Of a stretch of DNA of 44,659 nt, positions 25,754-34,234 are shown piece after piece. Every line of letters starts with the position of its first letter. The first letter of the stretch is position 1. Source of the DNA: Firmicutes bacterium FC7 (GTDB lineage: Bacteria; Bacillota; Clostridia; Tissierellales; Tissierellaceae); assembly GCA_022760735.1 (NCBI GenBank), contig JAKELU010000005.1, forward strand, positions 1 through 44,659, in the 5' to 3' direction. A program made the translations under genes and the position numbers. Below the pieces are notes generated by a model. It saw nothing but the letters and a program-made list of their open reading frames with translations, had not been told where the DNA came from and did not search any database.

Positions 25754-25788
25754 ATTATATTCTAACATAATTATGTACAAAAATGCAA
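25754..25788 (-). promoter_or_regulatory. Candidate promoter for rpmB
   Basis: On the minus strand TATAAT (25754-25759) and overlapping TAGAAT (25759-25764) can serve as -10, with TTGCAT (25783-25788) as -35, 18 bases from the TAGAAT. The pairing is not ideal for either, so only the region is claimed. Confidence 0.4.
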
Positions 25789-25828
25789 CTATAATGTATG
25801 ATAATCTTAGGTTTTATAAAGTATTTAG

Positions 25829-25857
25829 TTGAACTATTAAAACTAATATTGTAAAAT
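25829..25857 (+). promoter_or_regulatory. Housekeeping promoter for asp23-fakA
   Basis: TTGAAC (25829-25834) and TAAAAT (25852-25857) are 17 bases apart, 38 bases before the asp23 start. This is the forward promoter of the divergent rpmB/asp23 gap. Confidence 0.6.
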
Positions 25858-25894
25858 ATTGATAATGGGATTAAATGCAAGGAGGCGAATTTAT

Positions 25895-26251
25895 ATGGCA
25901 GCCAAGATCAATACTGAATTAGGAGTAATCAGTATAGATGAAAATGTAATAGCGACAATAGCCGGGATATCAGCAATGGAATGCTATGGAATAGTTGGAA
26001 TGGCATCTAAAAATGCAACTGATGGATTATTTGAGCTTTTAAAATCAGATTATTTAACTAAAGGAATCAAGGTCTATACAAAAGACAATAAGTTGATTAT
26101 AGATTTACATGTTATATTAGAATATGGTGTTAAAATTTCAGTCGTTGCAGAAAATATTATAGACAAGGTTAAATTTAGTGTTGAAAAATATACTGGAATT
26201 CAAGTTGAACATATAAATGTAAATGTTCAGGGGATAAGAGTAGAAAAGTAA
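25895..26251 (+). CDS. Asp23/Gls24 family envelope stress response protein
   Basis: Members of this family (YloU in B. subtilis) are small soluble proteins, some of them abundant and bound to the membrane inner face. This 118-residue protein has the family motifs LGVISIDENVIATIAGISAMECYGIVGM and the VDLHVILEYGVKI-like strand (here LIIDLHVILEYGVKISVVAE), ending with INVNVQGIRV. The ATG at 25895 is preceded by AAGGAGG; the frame opens further upstream without family match. The pairing with fakA is conserved in Firmicutes, which suggests a link between membrane status and fatty-acid activation. Confidence 0.93.
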   Translation: MAAKINTELGVISIDENVIATIAGISAMECYGIVGMASKNATDGLFELLKSDYLTKGIKVYTKDNKLIIDLHVILEYGVKISVVAENIIDKVKFSVEKYTGIQVEHINVNVQGIRVEK

Positions 26252-26269
26252 TTTAGGGAGGTACTATAC

Positions 26270-27922
26270 TTGAATATAGACGTTATAGATGGAGTATTGC
26301 TAAAAAGAGCACTTGCTAGTGCTGCAAAGCTCCTTGAGATAAATAAAGAGGAGGTAAACTCCTTAAATGTTTTTCCTGTGCCTGATGGCGATACAGGTAC
26401 AAACATGTTATTGACTGTAAAATCAGCTGTAAAACAAGGTCTAAGCGTAGAAGATAACGATGCATATAAAATTGCATTAGCATCTAGCCAAGGTTCCTTA
26501 ATGGGTGCTAGAGGCAATTCTGGTGTAATTCTTTCGCAACTTTTTAGAGGATTTGCAACAGGGATTAAAGGTAAGGAATCAATTGATGTTAAAACACTTG
26601 CTACTGCATTAAAGCAAGCTGCGGATACTGCTTATAAGGCAGTTATGAAACCTACTGAAGGTACTATTCTAACAGTTGCAAGAGAATGTGGTGAATTTGC
26701 AATTAAGATTTGCAAGGAAGAAAATGATATTGCTAAGTTTTTGTATAGAGTAATCGAACATGGAAACGCAACTTTACAAAGAACACCAGAAATGTTACCA
26801 GTTCTAAAACAAGCTGGCGTTGTTGATGCAGGTGGAAAGGGACTTATATATTTATATACTGGATTTTATAATGCACTAATTGGCAAAGATCAATATGTTG
26901 ATGATAATCTAGGGAGTTTAGAAAGTAAGCCGGAGGGAATTAGTAAACAAAGAGAACACATTGAAACTGATGATATAAAGTTTGCTTATTGTACTGAATT
27001 TATGATAAATACAGATTCTAATGATATAGAATCTTTTAGAAATGAGTTAGCTTCATTGGGAGATTCATTATTGGTTGTTGGTGGAGATGGAATGATAAAG
27101 GTTCATGTCCATACAAATAATCCAGGCATTGCTTTGGAAAAGGGCCTAAAACTTGGTAGCCTTAAGGATATAAAAATTGACAATATGAGATTCCAACATG
27201 AAGAAGTATTATTAAAGGAAGAACTGAAAGAACAGAGAGAAGTATCAAAAAAAGTAGAAATCAGTAAAGAATACTCTTTTGTATCAGTTTCAATAGGTGA
27301 GGGCTTAGATAAGGTATTTAAAGATTTAAATGTTGATGAAATAGTGTCAGGTGGTCAGACAATGAATCCAAGTACTGAAGACCTGATAAATGCAATAAAT
27401 AGGACCAATGGGAATAATGTAATATTATTACCTAATAACAGCAACATAATTTTAGCTGCAGAGCAAACTAAGAAGGTAAGTGACAGAAACATCACTGTCA
27501 TTCCTACTAAGAATATACCTCAAGGAATTGCTGCTTTACTTGCATTTAGTGAAGATGCTTCATTAGAAGAAAATATTGAGACTATGATGAATAATATTGA
27601 AAATGTAATTACTGGACAAGTAACTTATGCTGTAAGAGATACAGAAATTAATGATAAAAAGATTTATAAAGATGATATTATAGGTTTATCAGATAAAAGC
27701 ATTTTATCATCTGGCAAAGATATAAATGAAGTTTCTGTAGAACTTATAGAAAAAATAATTAACGAGGATATATCAATTATTACAATTTTCTATGGTGAAG
27801 ATGTAGATGAGGAAACTGCAAATAATCTTGCAGATAGTTTAAGTAACAAATATGAAGATATTGATATAGAGGTTATATTTGGTGGGCAACCATTATATTA
27901 CTATATATTTTCAATAGAATAA
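26270..27922 (+). CDS. fakA: Fatty acid kinase catalytic subunit FakA (DAK1/DegV-like, YloV)
   Basis: FakA phosphorylates fatty acids presented by FakB carriers, giving acyl-phosphates for PlsX/PlsY and phospholipid synthesis. The N-terminal kinase domain is of the DhaL type, with the metal-binding VFPVPDGDTGTNM (Asp39, Asp41) and GARGNSGVILSQLFRG. The middle and C-terminal domains follow (from about 210), typical of the 550-residue full-length form. The start is TTG, eight bases after GGGAGG. No fakB gene of the DegV type lies in the window. plsX is 8 kb downstream, in line with a fatty-acid salvage route. Confidence 0.93.
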   Translation: MNIDVIDGVLLKRALASAAKLLEINKEEVNSLNVFPVPDGDTGTNMLLTVKSAVKQGLSVEDNDAYKIALASSQGSLMGARGNSGVILSQLFRGFATGIKGKESIDVKTLATALKQAADTAYKAVMKPTEGTILTVARECGEFAIKICKEENDIAKFLYRVIEHGNATLQRTPEMLPVLKQAGVVDAGGKGLIYLYTGFYNALIGKDQYVDDNLGSLESKPEGISKQREHIETDDIKFAYCTEFMINTDSNDIESFRNELASLGDSLLVVGGDGMIKVHVHTNNPGIALEKGLKLGSLKDIKIDNMRFQHEEVLLKEELKEQREVSKKVEISKEYSFVSVSIGEGLDKVFKDLNVDEIVSGGQTMNPSTEDLINAINRTNGNNVILLPNNSNIILAAEQTKKVSDRNITVIPTKNIPQGIAALLAFSEDASLEENIETMMNNIENVITGQVTYAVRDTEINDKKIYKDDIIGLSDKSILSSGKDINEVSVELIEKIINEDISIITIFYGEDVDEETANNLADSLSNKYEDIDIEVIFGGQPLYYYIFSIE

Positions 27923-27944
27923 CCCTACAAGCTTGTAGGGTTTT
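27921..27944 (+). terminator. Intrinsic terminator after fakA
   Basis: An 8-bp stem (27921-27928 with 27935-27942, loop AAGCTT) starts at the fakA stop codon and is followed by a short T run, extended to TTTTATTATA. Confidence 0.75.
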
Positions 27945-27974
27945 ATTATATCTAATGTCACATATGGAGGAGAT

Positions 27975-30032
27975 ATGGATATTTTAAACACTAACATACA
28001 GTATTTAAAAGGAGTTGGTCCGAAGAAATCTTACAGATTAAGGCGCTTAAATATTGAGACTATAAAAGACCTTATTTATTTTATACCTCGAGATTATGAA
28101 GATAGAGCTAGTATTAATACTTTGAGGGAAGGTATAAAAAATGAAAAACTTACCTTAGAGGTAGAAATAATAGGTTCAGGAACATTAAGTAGACCCCGTA
28201 GGAATTTATCTATTCTTAAAATACCTTTTAGAGAATCTAGCGGTTTTGGTAATCTTGTATGGTTTAATCAGGACTATTTAAAAGATAAATTTAAAGTAGG
28301 AGAACGTTATATAGTAAATGGCAAGTTTAACAAAATAGGAATGGAATATCAAATAATGAATCCTGTATTTGAAAAACCAGGCAGATCACAAAAAATTGGA
28401 AGAATAATCCCTATATATCCTCTAACTGAAGGGATAACCAATACCGATATGTTAAAATTAGTTAATAATGTTCTTAAAGAATATTTAAAATTTATTCCTG
28501 AAGTTCTTCCTCAATATCTCATAAGTAAACATAATCTTATGAATGTGCATGAAGCTCTAATTAATATACACTTTCCTAATTCTATGGAAATTATGAAAAG
28601 AGCTAGAGTTAGACTTGCATATGAGGAACTATTAACTTTGCAATTAGGATTATTAAATATCAAAAACAAGACTATTAACAATAGCGATGGTATCAATTTT
28701 CCTTATAAAGAGGATGTTTATAAATTCATTGAAGATCTACCTTTTAAGCTTACAAAGGCACAGAAAAAAGTCCTTAAAGAAATATTTGATGATATGGAAA
28801 GTAATAAACAAATGAATAGGTTAGTACAAGGTGATGTTGGTTCAGGAAAGACAATTGTTGGTATAATAGCTATATATAAAGCAGTTATCAGTGGTTATCA
28901 AGCTGCTATGATGGCTCCTACTGAAATTCTTGCCACTCAACATTATGAATATATAATTAAAATATTAGAAAAGTATAATATTAGATGTGAACTATTAGTT
29001 GGAAGTTTATCTAAGAAAAGAAAAGAGGAAATATTAGAAGATCTTAAAGAAGGTAAAATTGATGTACTTGTAGGTACCCATGCATTAATTCAGGATAATG
29101 TAGAGTTTCTTAGATTAGGGCTTGCTATTACAGATGAACAGCATAGATTTGGTGTTAAGCAAAGGGCAGCGTTGAATCATAAGGGCTTGAATCCCGATGT
29201 AATAGTAATGACAGCAACACCAATTCCAAGGACCTTAGCCTTAATACTCTACGGAGATCTTGATATATCAATAATTGATGAATTGCCACCTGGTAGAAAA
29301 GAGATAGAAACCTATGCTGTTGATAAAAATATGAAGGAGAGAATCTACAATTTCATAGAAAAACAGGTTAAACAAGGTAGACAAGCATATATAGTATGTC
29401 CTTTAATAGAAGAATCTGAATCTATAGATATAAACTCTGCCGAAGAATTATATTTTTATCTAAGTGAAGACAGGTTTTCGGACTTCAAAGTTGGGTTACT
29501 TCATGGTAAGATGTCTCCTAAAGAAAAAGATGAAATTATGGAGAAATTTAAGAACAATGAAATAAATATTCTCGTTTCCACTACTGTTATTGAAGTTGGT
29601 GTAAATGTACCAAATGCTAATATTATGGTGGTATTTAATGCAGAACGATTTGGACTTGCCCAATTACATCAATTAAGAGGTAGAGTTGGTAGAGGTGAAT
29701 ATCAATCTTATTGTATATTAATTAATGAAAGTATGAATGATATATCTAGAGAAAGAATGAGGATACTACAATCTTCTTCTGATGGATTTGTAATTTCTGA
29801 GAAGGACTTAGAGTTGAGGGGACCTGGTGAATTTTTTGGTACAAGACAACACGGGTTACCGGAATTAAAGGTAGCCAATTTATTTACTGATATGAATATT
29901 TTAAAAATTGCACAGTCAGATGCACAAGAGATAATAAAAGCTGATCCAGAGTTAAAAAATCATGAATTAAAACTTCTAAGAGCTAAAATAGAAGAAATGT
30001 TTGATAAAATCAAAGATGATTTAGATTATTAA
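27975..30032 (+). CDS. recG: ATP-dependent DNA helicase RecG
   Basis: RecG remodels stalled forks and branched DNA. The 685-residue protein has an N-terminal wedge/OB region (about 1-240) and a superfamily-2 helicase core with Walker A GDVGSGKTIVG, Walker B-type DEQHRFGVKQR, motif III TATPIPRTLAL and motif VI LHQLRGRVGRG. The ATG at 27975 follows GGAGGAG. It follows asp23-fakA, the same order as Bacillus after removing sdaA genes. Confidence 0.97.
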   Translation: MDILNTNIQYLKGVGPKKSYRLRRLNIETIKDLIYFIPRDYEDRASINTLREGIKNEKLTLEVEIIGSGTLSRPRRNLSILKIPFRESSGFGNLVWFNQDYLKDKFKVGERYIVNGKFNKIGMEYQIMNPVFEKPGRSQKIGRIIPIYPLTEGITNTDMLKLVNNVLKEYLKFIPEVLPQYLISKHNLMNVHEALINIHFPNSMEIMKRARVRLAYEELLTLQLGLLNIKNKTINNSDGINFPYKEDVYKFIEDLPFKLTKAQKKVLKEIFDDMESNKQMNRLVQGDVGSGKTIVGIIAIYKAVISGYQAAMMAPTEILATQHYEYIIKILEKYNIRCELLVGSLSKKRKEEILEDLKEGKIDVLVGTHALIQDNVEFLRLGLAITDEQHRFGVKQRAALNHKGLNPDVIVMTATPIPRTLALILYGDLDISIIDELPPGRKEIETYAVDKNMKERIYNFIEKQVKQGRQAYIVCPLIEESESIDINSAEELYFYLSEDRFSDFKVGLLHGKMSPKEKDEIMEKFKNNEINILVSTTVIEVGVNVPNANIMVVFNAERFGLAQLHQLRGRVGRGEYQSYCILINESMNDISRERMRILQSSSDGFVISEKDLELRGPGEFFGTRQHGLPELKVANLFTDMNILKIAQSDAQEIIKADPELKNHELKLLRAKIEEMFDKIKDDLDY

Positions 30033-30044
30033 GTTTAATATTTG

Positions 30045-30070
30045 TGAAAAATATGATAAAATATTTTTCA
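30045..30070 (+). terminator. AT-rich hairpin between recG and rsmD
   Basis: A 10-bp stem (30045-30054 with 30061-30070, loop GATAAA) lies 13 bases after recG. The Ts are within the stem and none follow, so it may be a weak terminator or RNA-stability element. Confidence 0.45.
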
Positions 30071-30090
30071 TCTAGGAGAGGGAGATAATA

Positions 30091-30648
30091 TTGAGAGTTA
30101 TATCTGGTACTAGAAAGGGTCATAGATTAAAAGCTCCAAAGGGTAAAGATGTTAGACCTACAGAGGATAAAATAAAAGAGTCTTTATTCAATATTCTAAG
30201 TCCAATTAAAATGGAATCAAATGTTCTGGATTTATTTAGTGGTACTGGACAAATTGGGATTGAATTCTTAAGCAGGGGAGCAGCTAAAGCATATTTTGTT
30301 GATATTTCAAGCTATAATATTACCATTATCAAAGAAAATTTGAATCATACAAAGTTTATAGATCAAAGTGAAATTATTAACTCAGATGCTATAAAAGCTC
30401 TAAAAATATTACAAAGGAAGAATATTAAGTTTGATTACATATTTATTGATCCGCCTTATAAAGAGCATAAATTGATATTAGATACATTAAACGAGATAGT
30501 TAGAAGTAACCTTTTAACTATAGATGGATTCATAATCATTGAACATGAAAAGGCTTTTGTTTTAGATGATAATTATAAAAATCTAGTTAAACTTGATTTT
30601 AGAAATTATGGAAGTAAATCAATATCATTTTATAGAATTGGAGAGTAA
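30091..30648 (+). CDS. rsmD: 16S rRNA (guanine-966-N2)-methyltransferase
   Basis: RsmD methylates G966 of 16S rRNA. The 185-residue protein begins MRVISGTRKGHRLKAPKGKD, has VRPTEDKIKESLFNIL, the SAM-binding LDLFSGTGQIGIEFLSRGA and the catalytic DPPY in IFIDPPYKE. The start is TTG, after GGGAG. It is four bases from coaD, a fusion-prone pair found in most Firmicutes. Confidence 0.96.
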   Translation: MRVISGTRKGHRLKAPKGKDVRPTEDKIKESLFNILSPIKMESNVLDLFSGTGQIGIEFLSRGAAKAYFVDISSYNITIIKENLNHTKFIDQSEIINSDAIKALKILQRKNIKFDYIFIDPPYKEHKLILDTLNEIVRSNLLTIDGFIIIEHEKAFVLDDNYKNLVKLDFRNYGSKSISFYRIGE

Positions 30649-30652
30649 ATAA

Positions 30653-31135
30653 ATGAAAGCAATTTATCCAGGTAGTTTTGACCCAGTTACTTATGGTCAT
30701 ATTGATATTATAAGAAGAAGTGCAAGCAAATTTGATAAAGTAATAGTTGCTGTATTAAATAATAGTTCTAAAAATGGTTTTTTCACTATAGAAGAAAGAT
30801 TAGATTTATTGAGAAAAACAACTAAGGACATAAAGAATGTAGAAATAGATTCTTTTAGTGGTCTTCTTATAGATTATACAAAAATGAAAGATGTTAATAT
30901 TGTTATCAAAGGGTTAAGAGCTGTTTCTGATTTTGAATATGAGATGCAAATGGCTCTTGCAAATAAGAAATTATATCCTGAACTAGAAACTCTATTTATG
31001 GTTTCAAGTACAAAGTATTCTTTTTTAAGCTCTAGTATAGTAAAGGAGGTAGCTTTTCTAGGGGGAGATGTTTCTTGTTTTGTTCCAAAAATTGTAGAAG
31101 ATGCTTTAAAAAATAAAGTTAAAGGGGGACTTTAA
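30653..31135 (+). CDS. coaD: Phosphopantetheine adenylyltransferase
   Basis: CoaD adenylylates 4'-phosphopantetheine to dephospho-CoA. The 160-residue protein has the nucleotidyltransferase motif [16 protein letters not shown] with T/HxGH-type His16, and the late [16 protein letters not shown]. It continues the CoA pathway begun by CoaBC at 11203. Length is normal. Confidence 0.97.
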   Translation: MKAIYPGSFDPVTYGHIDIIRRSASKFDKVIVAVLNNSSKNGFFTIEERLDLLRKTTKDIKNVEIDSFSGLLIDYTKMKDVNIVIKGLRAVSDFEYEMQMALANKKLYPELETLFMVSSTKYSFLSSSIVKEVAFLGGDVSCFVPKIVEDALKNKVKGGL

Positions 31136-31138
31136 ATT

Positions 31139-31585
31139 ATGGATGTTCTTAATCTTATTGATGAGGTAGAGGATATAGTAGAAGCTGGGACAAGCGTTCC
31201 TTTTAGTAATAAAGTTATGGTGGATAAAGGAGAGCTGCTTGAGATCATTAAAGAGATCAGAATTAAGCTACCAGATGAAATAAAACAAGCAGCATGGATA
31301 AAAGATGAAAGACAGAGAATATTAGCTGAAGCACAAAAAGATGCAGATACCATTATCAATGAAGCTAATTATAAATTAAAGGAAATGATCGATGAAGAAG
31401 AAATTATTAAGATTGCAAATGCAAGAGCTGAAGAAATAATAACAAGAGCACAAAATAATGCAAAAGAAATAAGGCTAGGTGCACTTGAATATGCAGATAG
31501 CCTTTTATTAGAAACTCAAGAGAGTTTAAAAGAACTTATCCAATTATTAAACGAAAACAGAAAAGAGCTTAGGGGCAACGACTAA
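31139..31585 (+). CDS. Coiled-coil protein of unknown function conserved next to coaD
   Basis: I recognise no named domain in this 148-residue protein. The N-terminus (MDVLNLIDEVEDIVEAG) is followed by VPFSNKVMVDKGELLEII, a stretch often seen in clostridial proteins annotated only as ATPase, and then by one long helical coiled coil (about 55-130) rich in Ala, Glu and Lys, similar in style to DivIVA or ATP-synthase b subunits. No Walker motif is visible, so ATPase activity is not supported. It starts four bases after coaD and ends in a hairpin. A scaffold or polar-adaptor role is possible but unproven. Confidence 0.85.
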   Translation: MDVLNLIDEVEDIVEAGTSVPFSNKVMVDKGELLEIIKEIRIKLPDEIKQAAWIKDERQRILAEAQKDADTIINEANYKLKEMIDEEEIIKIANARAEEIITRAQNNAKEIRLGALEYADSLLLETQESLKELIQLLNENRKELRGND

Positions 31586-31594
31586 GCTTCTTTT
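31561..31594. terminator. Hairpin between convergent coiled-coil gene and ylbJ
   Basis: A 7-bp core stem (31566-31572 with 31582-31588) overlaps the stop codon and is followed by a T-rich run on the plus strand. The AT content allows it to serve the minus-strand ylbJ transcript as well. Confidence 0.6.
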
Positions 31595-31604
31595 CTTTGT
31601 ACTT

Positions 31605-32792
31605 TTAATCTAAAAAACTTCTTTGTAATTCTCTTACAAATACACATATTAGAGTTATAAAAATTATTGCAGATAGTACAATAAATGAAGAGCTTGTAAG
31701 TAATTTTATCCAAATATGCATATTATATGAATTAAAAACAGGTATAGGCTCTATAAATGTCTGAACTAGAATGTCCTTATACATGATTAAGTATAAAATA
31801 TATGTATATATGGATGCTAATAATCCGTGTAAAGCCTTTGATATTAAATATATTTTTGAACTTATATCTGTTGAATTTATAAAGCTTAAAGCTTGACTAT
31901 GAATAGAGAATCCACCCCAACCTATTATAAAATTCAAGATAATTATTTTTGAAAGTAGATCAATATTTAGTTTTGCAATTATCTCACATCCATTAGTAAT
32001 TTCAATTATTCCTGCTATAATTCCCTTAATTATATCTGAATTAATTGAGGTTAATCTAGAAATTAAATTTATAAAAGAATCAAATAGAGGAGATAACAAT
32101 AAAATATCGATAATTACAGAATAAATTATTACAAAACCGCCTATTAAAATAATCGATTCCATACTATCCTTGATTGATTTTGCAATTAAGGAACCTATGG
32201 AACTTTTTTTAGCTTTAAACAAATCACTTTCGTTTTCGTATAATATTTTATCATTTTTATTATTGATATTTTTACCTTTGTAGAATCTAAAAATCAAGCC
32301 AATAGTTATTGCACCTAAATAATGTGGTATAATCATTAAACCTGCTAATTTAGGTGCTCCCACCATACCGATTAGAACTGTACCAAGAATAAATAGAGGT
32401 CCAGAGGTTGAAGAAAAACTAATAAGCCTATTTCCATCTGCTTTTGAAATTAAATTCATTTGCCTTAACTTTGCTGTTAATCTTGCACCTACAGGATATC
32501 CTGACATTATGCTCATAGAAAAAGGGAATACTCCTATTCCTGGAACGTTAAACGCAGGTCTAATTATTGGTTCCAGATACTTGGAAATAAGATTTATAAA
32601 TCCTAAAGAAACAAGTAAATCTGTAATAAAAATAAAAGGAAATAGTGAAGGCAATAAGAGATTAAACCATAAATATAAGCCTTCACTAGCACTATTGATG
32701 CTTTGGGAAGGATTTTTAATAACTTGAACCATTATAATTAGCAATGCAAATGTCATTAATAAATTATGTATATTTATATTTTTCTTTAACAT
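31605..32792 (-). CDS. ylbJ: Sporulation integral membrane protein YlbJ
   Basis: YlbJ is a mother-cell membrane protein needed for normal spores, expressed under sigma-E in B. subtilis. The 395-residue protein has about eight to ten hydrophobic segments and the nucleoside-recognition (Gate) domain pattern, including NLLLPSLFPFIFITDLL, SIMSGYPVGARLTAKL, SFSSTSGPLFILGTVLIGM and GIIAGIIEITNGCEIIA. ATG at 32792 is favoured; a GTG in frame just upstream would consume the ribosome-binding site. It follows tmcAL on the same strand. It indicates a spore-forming ancestor or lifestyle. Its ribosome-binding site is in a hairpin (see the separate entry). Confidence 0.95.
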   Translation of the reverse strand: MLKKNINIHNLLMTFALLIIMVQVIKNPSQSINSASEGLYLWFNLLLPSLFPFIFITDLLVSLGFINLISKYLEPIIRPAFNVPGIGVFPFSMSIMSGYPVGARLTAKLRQMNLISKADGNRLISFSSTSGPLFILGTVLIGMVGAPKLAGLMIIPHYLGAITIGLIFRFYKGKNINNKNDKILYENESDLFKAKKSSIGSLIAKSIKDSMESIILIGGFVIIYSVIIDILLLSPLFDSFINLISRLTSINSDIIKGIIAGIIEITNGCEIIAKLNIDLLSKIIILNFIIGWGGFSIHSQALSFINSTDISSKIYLISKALHGLLASIYTYILYLIMYKDILVQTFIEPIPVFNSYNMHIWIKLLTSSSFIVLSAIIFITLICVFVRELQRSFLD

Positions 32793-32799
32793 AAATAAC

Positions 32800-32840
32800 A
32801 CCTTCTTTCTATATCTTAATTTAACTATATGAAAGAAGGT
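32800..32840 (-). promoter_or_regulatory. Hairpin that would hide the ylbJ ribosome-binding site
   Basis: On the minus strand a 10-bp perfect stem pairs 32831-32840 with 32800-32809, separated by 21 bases. The 3' arm contains the GAAGG ribosome-binding site of ylbJ. No T-run follows, so it is not a good terminator. It would block translation of ylbJ from read-through tmcAL mRNA, while a shorter RNA starting inside the loop would not form it. Confidence 0.6.
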
Positions 32841-32854
32841 TGTAATTTATTTCG

Positions 32855-34102
32855 CTACTTCATAATATATGGGGATGTAAAATAATCCATATTGACAACC
32901 GGTTTTGCTTTTTCTATTCCTAGATAATAAAGATTAGTCGCTAGTTCTTCATATTCTAGCATTAATTTAATGCTATCATTTTTTATGCTTTTATAGTCAG
33001 CAAATTTAGTTATAATATTTAAATCTGAATTTCTTTTTATTTCTCGTAACAACTCTATACCTTTCTTATTACTTCCAAGAACTCTTATATACGTAACTGG
33101 TAATTCGTATGCTTTTTGAATGGTCTCTTTGTCTAAATTTGCAAGTAAATGTATAAGTATTCTTTTTATTCTTGTAGAAGGATATCTTTTAGTTGTAACT
33201 GCACTAACAATGGCCTCTATATCAAGTTCTTCACTGGCAGATTTTATTAATCTATTTTCTAATCCTTTTTCAATATCCATTATTCTTTTATATTTGCATT
33301 TTTCTGTAGTTCTAAGTATGTATTGGAATATATGATTATAGTTACTTAAGAAATTAAAAGTTTCATGCTTTTTATAAAATTCATAAAGATAATTAAATGT
33401 AATTTTAGGTACATTATCTTTTATAGAATCAATTCCTTCTAGGTGTATTTTTTTTCTTATTGCAGATGCAGATGCAAAATTAGTCGTAATTTCTAAATCA
33501 TTATAATTATTTCCTTTTCGCTTTATTGATATTGGAATAATGTCGGAATTTAGATTGTCTAAAGATTTAAGATATTCTATAGCCAATATATTATTAGATT
33601 GCTTTAATATAAACTCATAGGGAGTATTATCATTCGGATTAAGTGATGTAATATGTTTACTTAATGCTTTACTTCTAGAAGAAGAAAAAGAGTAACCCAT
33701 ATTTAAATATTCCTTCAACAAATTTCTATATTCTATTGGCTCTTCATTTAATATCCCCGCTATAAGTTTTAATGGTTTAAGGGACTCGATTTCGCTACCA
33801 AAGGCCATATAGTTAACAATATTTAATGAATCTAGAATTTTAACACCACCATACGCAAAAAGTTCTGCACTTTGAACTGAATATATAAATGGTAATTCTA
33901 TTACTAAATCGATGCCACTATCAATAGCAATTTTGGCTTTTGTCCATTTATCAACTAATGATGGCTCACCTCTTTGCACGAATGAACCACTCATAACTGC
34001 AATTGAATGTGTGGAGCCGGTTAATTCCTTTGAGAGCTTAAAATGATGTAAGTGTCCAAAATGAAAAGGATTATATTCTGTTATGAAACCTACTACTTTC
34101 AT
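32855..34102 (-). CDS. tmcAL: tRNA(Met) cytidine acetate ligase TmcAL
   Basis: TmcAL makes N4-acetylcytidine at the wobble base of elongator tRNA-Met from acetate and ATP. The 415-residue protein (YlbM family) has the nucleotidyltransferase motif HFGH within EYNPFHFGHLHHF (His14, His17), and the later HxGH-family FVQRGEPSLVDKW and LVIELPF stretches. The start at 34102 follows GGAGG by five bases; an earlier in-frame ATG sits inside that site. It is divergent from ackA, which interconverts acetate and acetyl-phosphate, and is upstream of ylbJ. Confidence 0.95.
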   Translation of the reverse strand: MKVVGFITEYNPFHFGHLHHFKLSKELTGSTHSIAVMSGSFVQRGEPSLVDKWTKAKIAIDSGIDLVIELPFIYSVQSAELFAYGGVKILDSLNIVNYMAFGSEIESLKPLKLIAGILNEEPIEYRNLLKEYLNMGYSFSSSRSKALSKHITSLNPNDNTPYEFILKQSNNILAIEYLKSLDNLNSDIIPISIKRKGNNYNDLEITTNFASASAIRKKIHLEGIDSIKDNVPKITFNYLYEFYKKHETFNFLSNYNHIFQYILRTTEKCKYKRIMDIEKGLENRLIKSASEELDIEAIVSAVTTKRYPSTRIKRILIHLLANLDKETIQKAYELPVTYIRVLGSNKKGIELLREIKRNSDLNIITKFADYKSIKNDSIKLMLEYEELATNLYYLGIEKAKPVVNMDYFTSPYIMK

Positions 34103-34174
34103 ATTATCCTCCAAATTAAATAGTTAGTTGTATTTATTATCTCATTTATAGACATAAAAACAACATTTATATTG

Positions 34175-34203
34175 TTGATTTTTTAAAGAATTTGTAATAC
34201 TAT
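34175..34203 (+). promoter_or_regulatory. Candidate promoter for ackA
   Basis: TTGATT (34175-34180) and TACTAT (34198-34203) are 17 bases apart, 31 bases before the ackA start, in the divergent tmcAL/ackA gap. Confidence 0.5.
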
Positions 34204-34234
34204 TGTTATAGATTAAGTTAATGGAGGTAAAATG

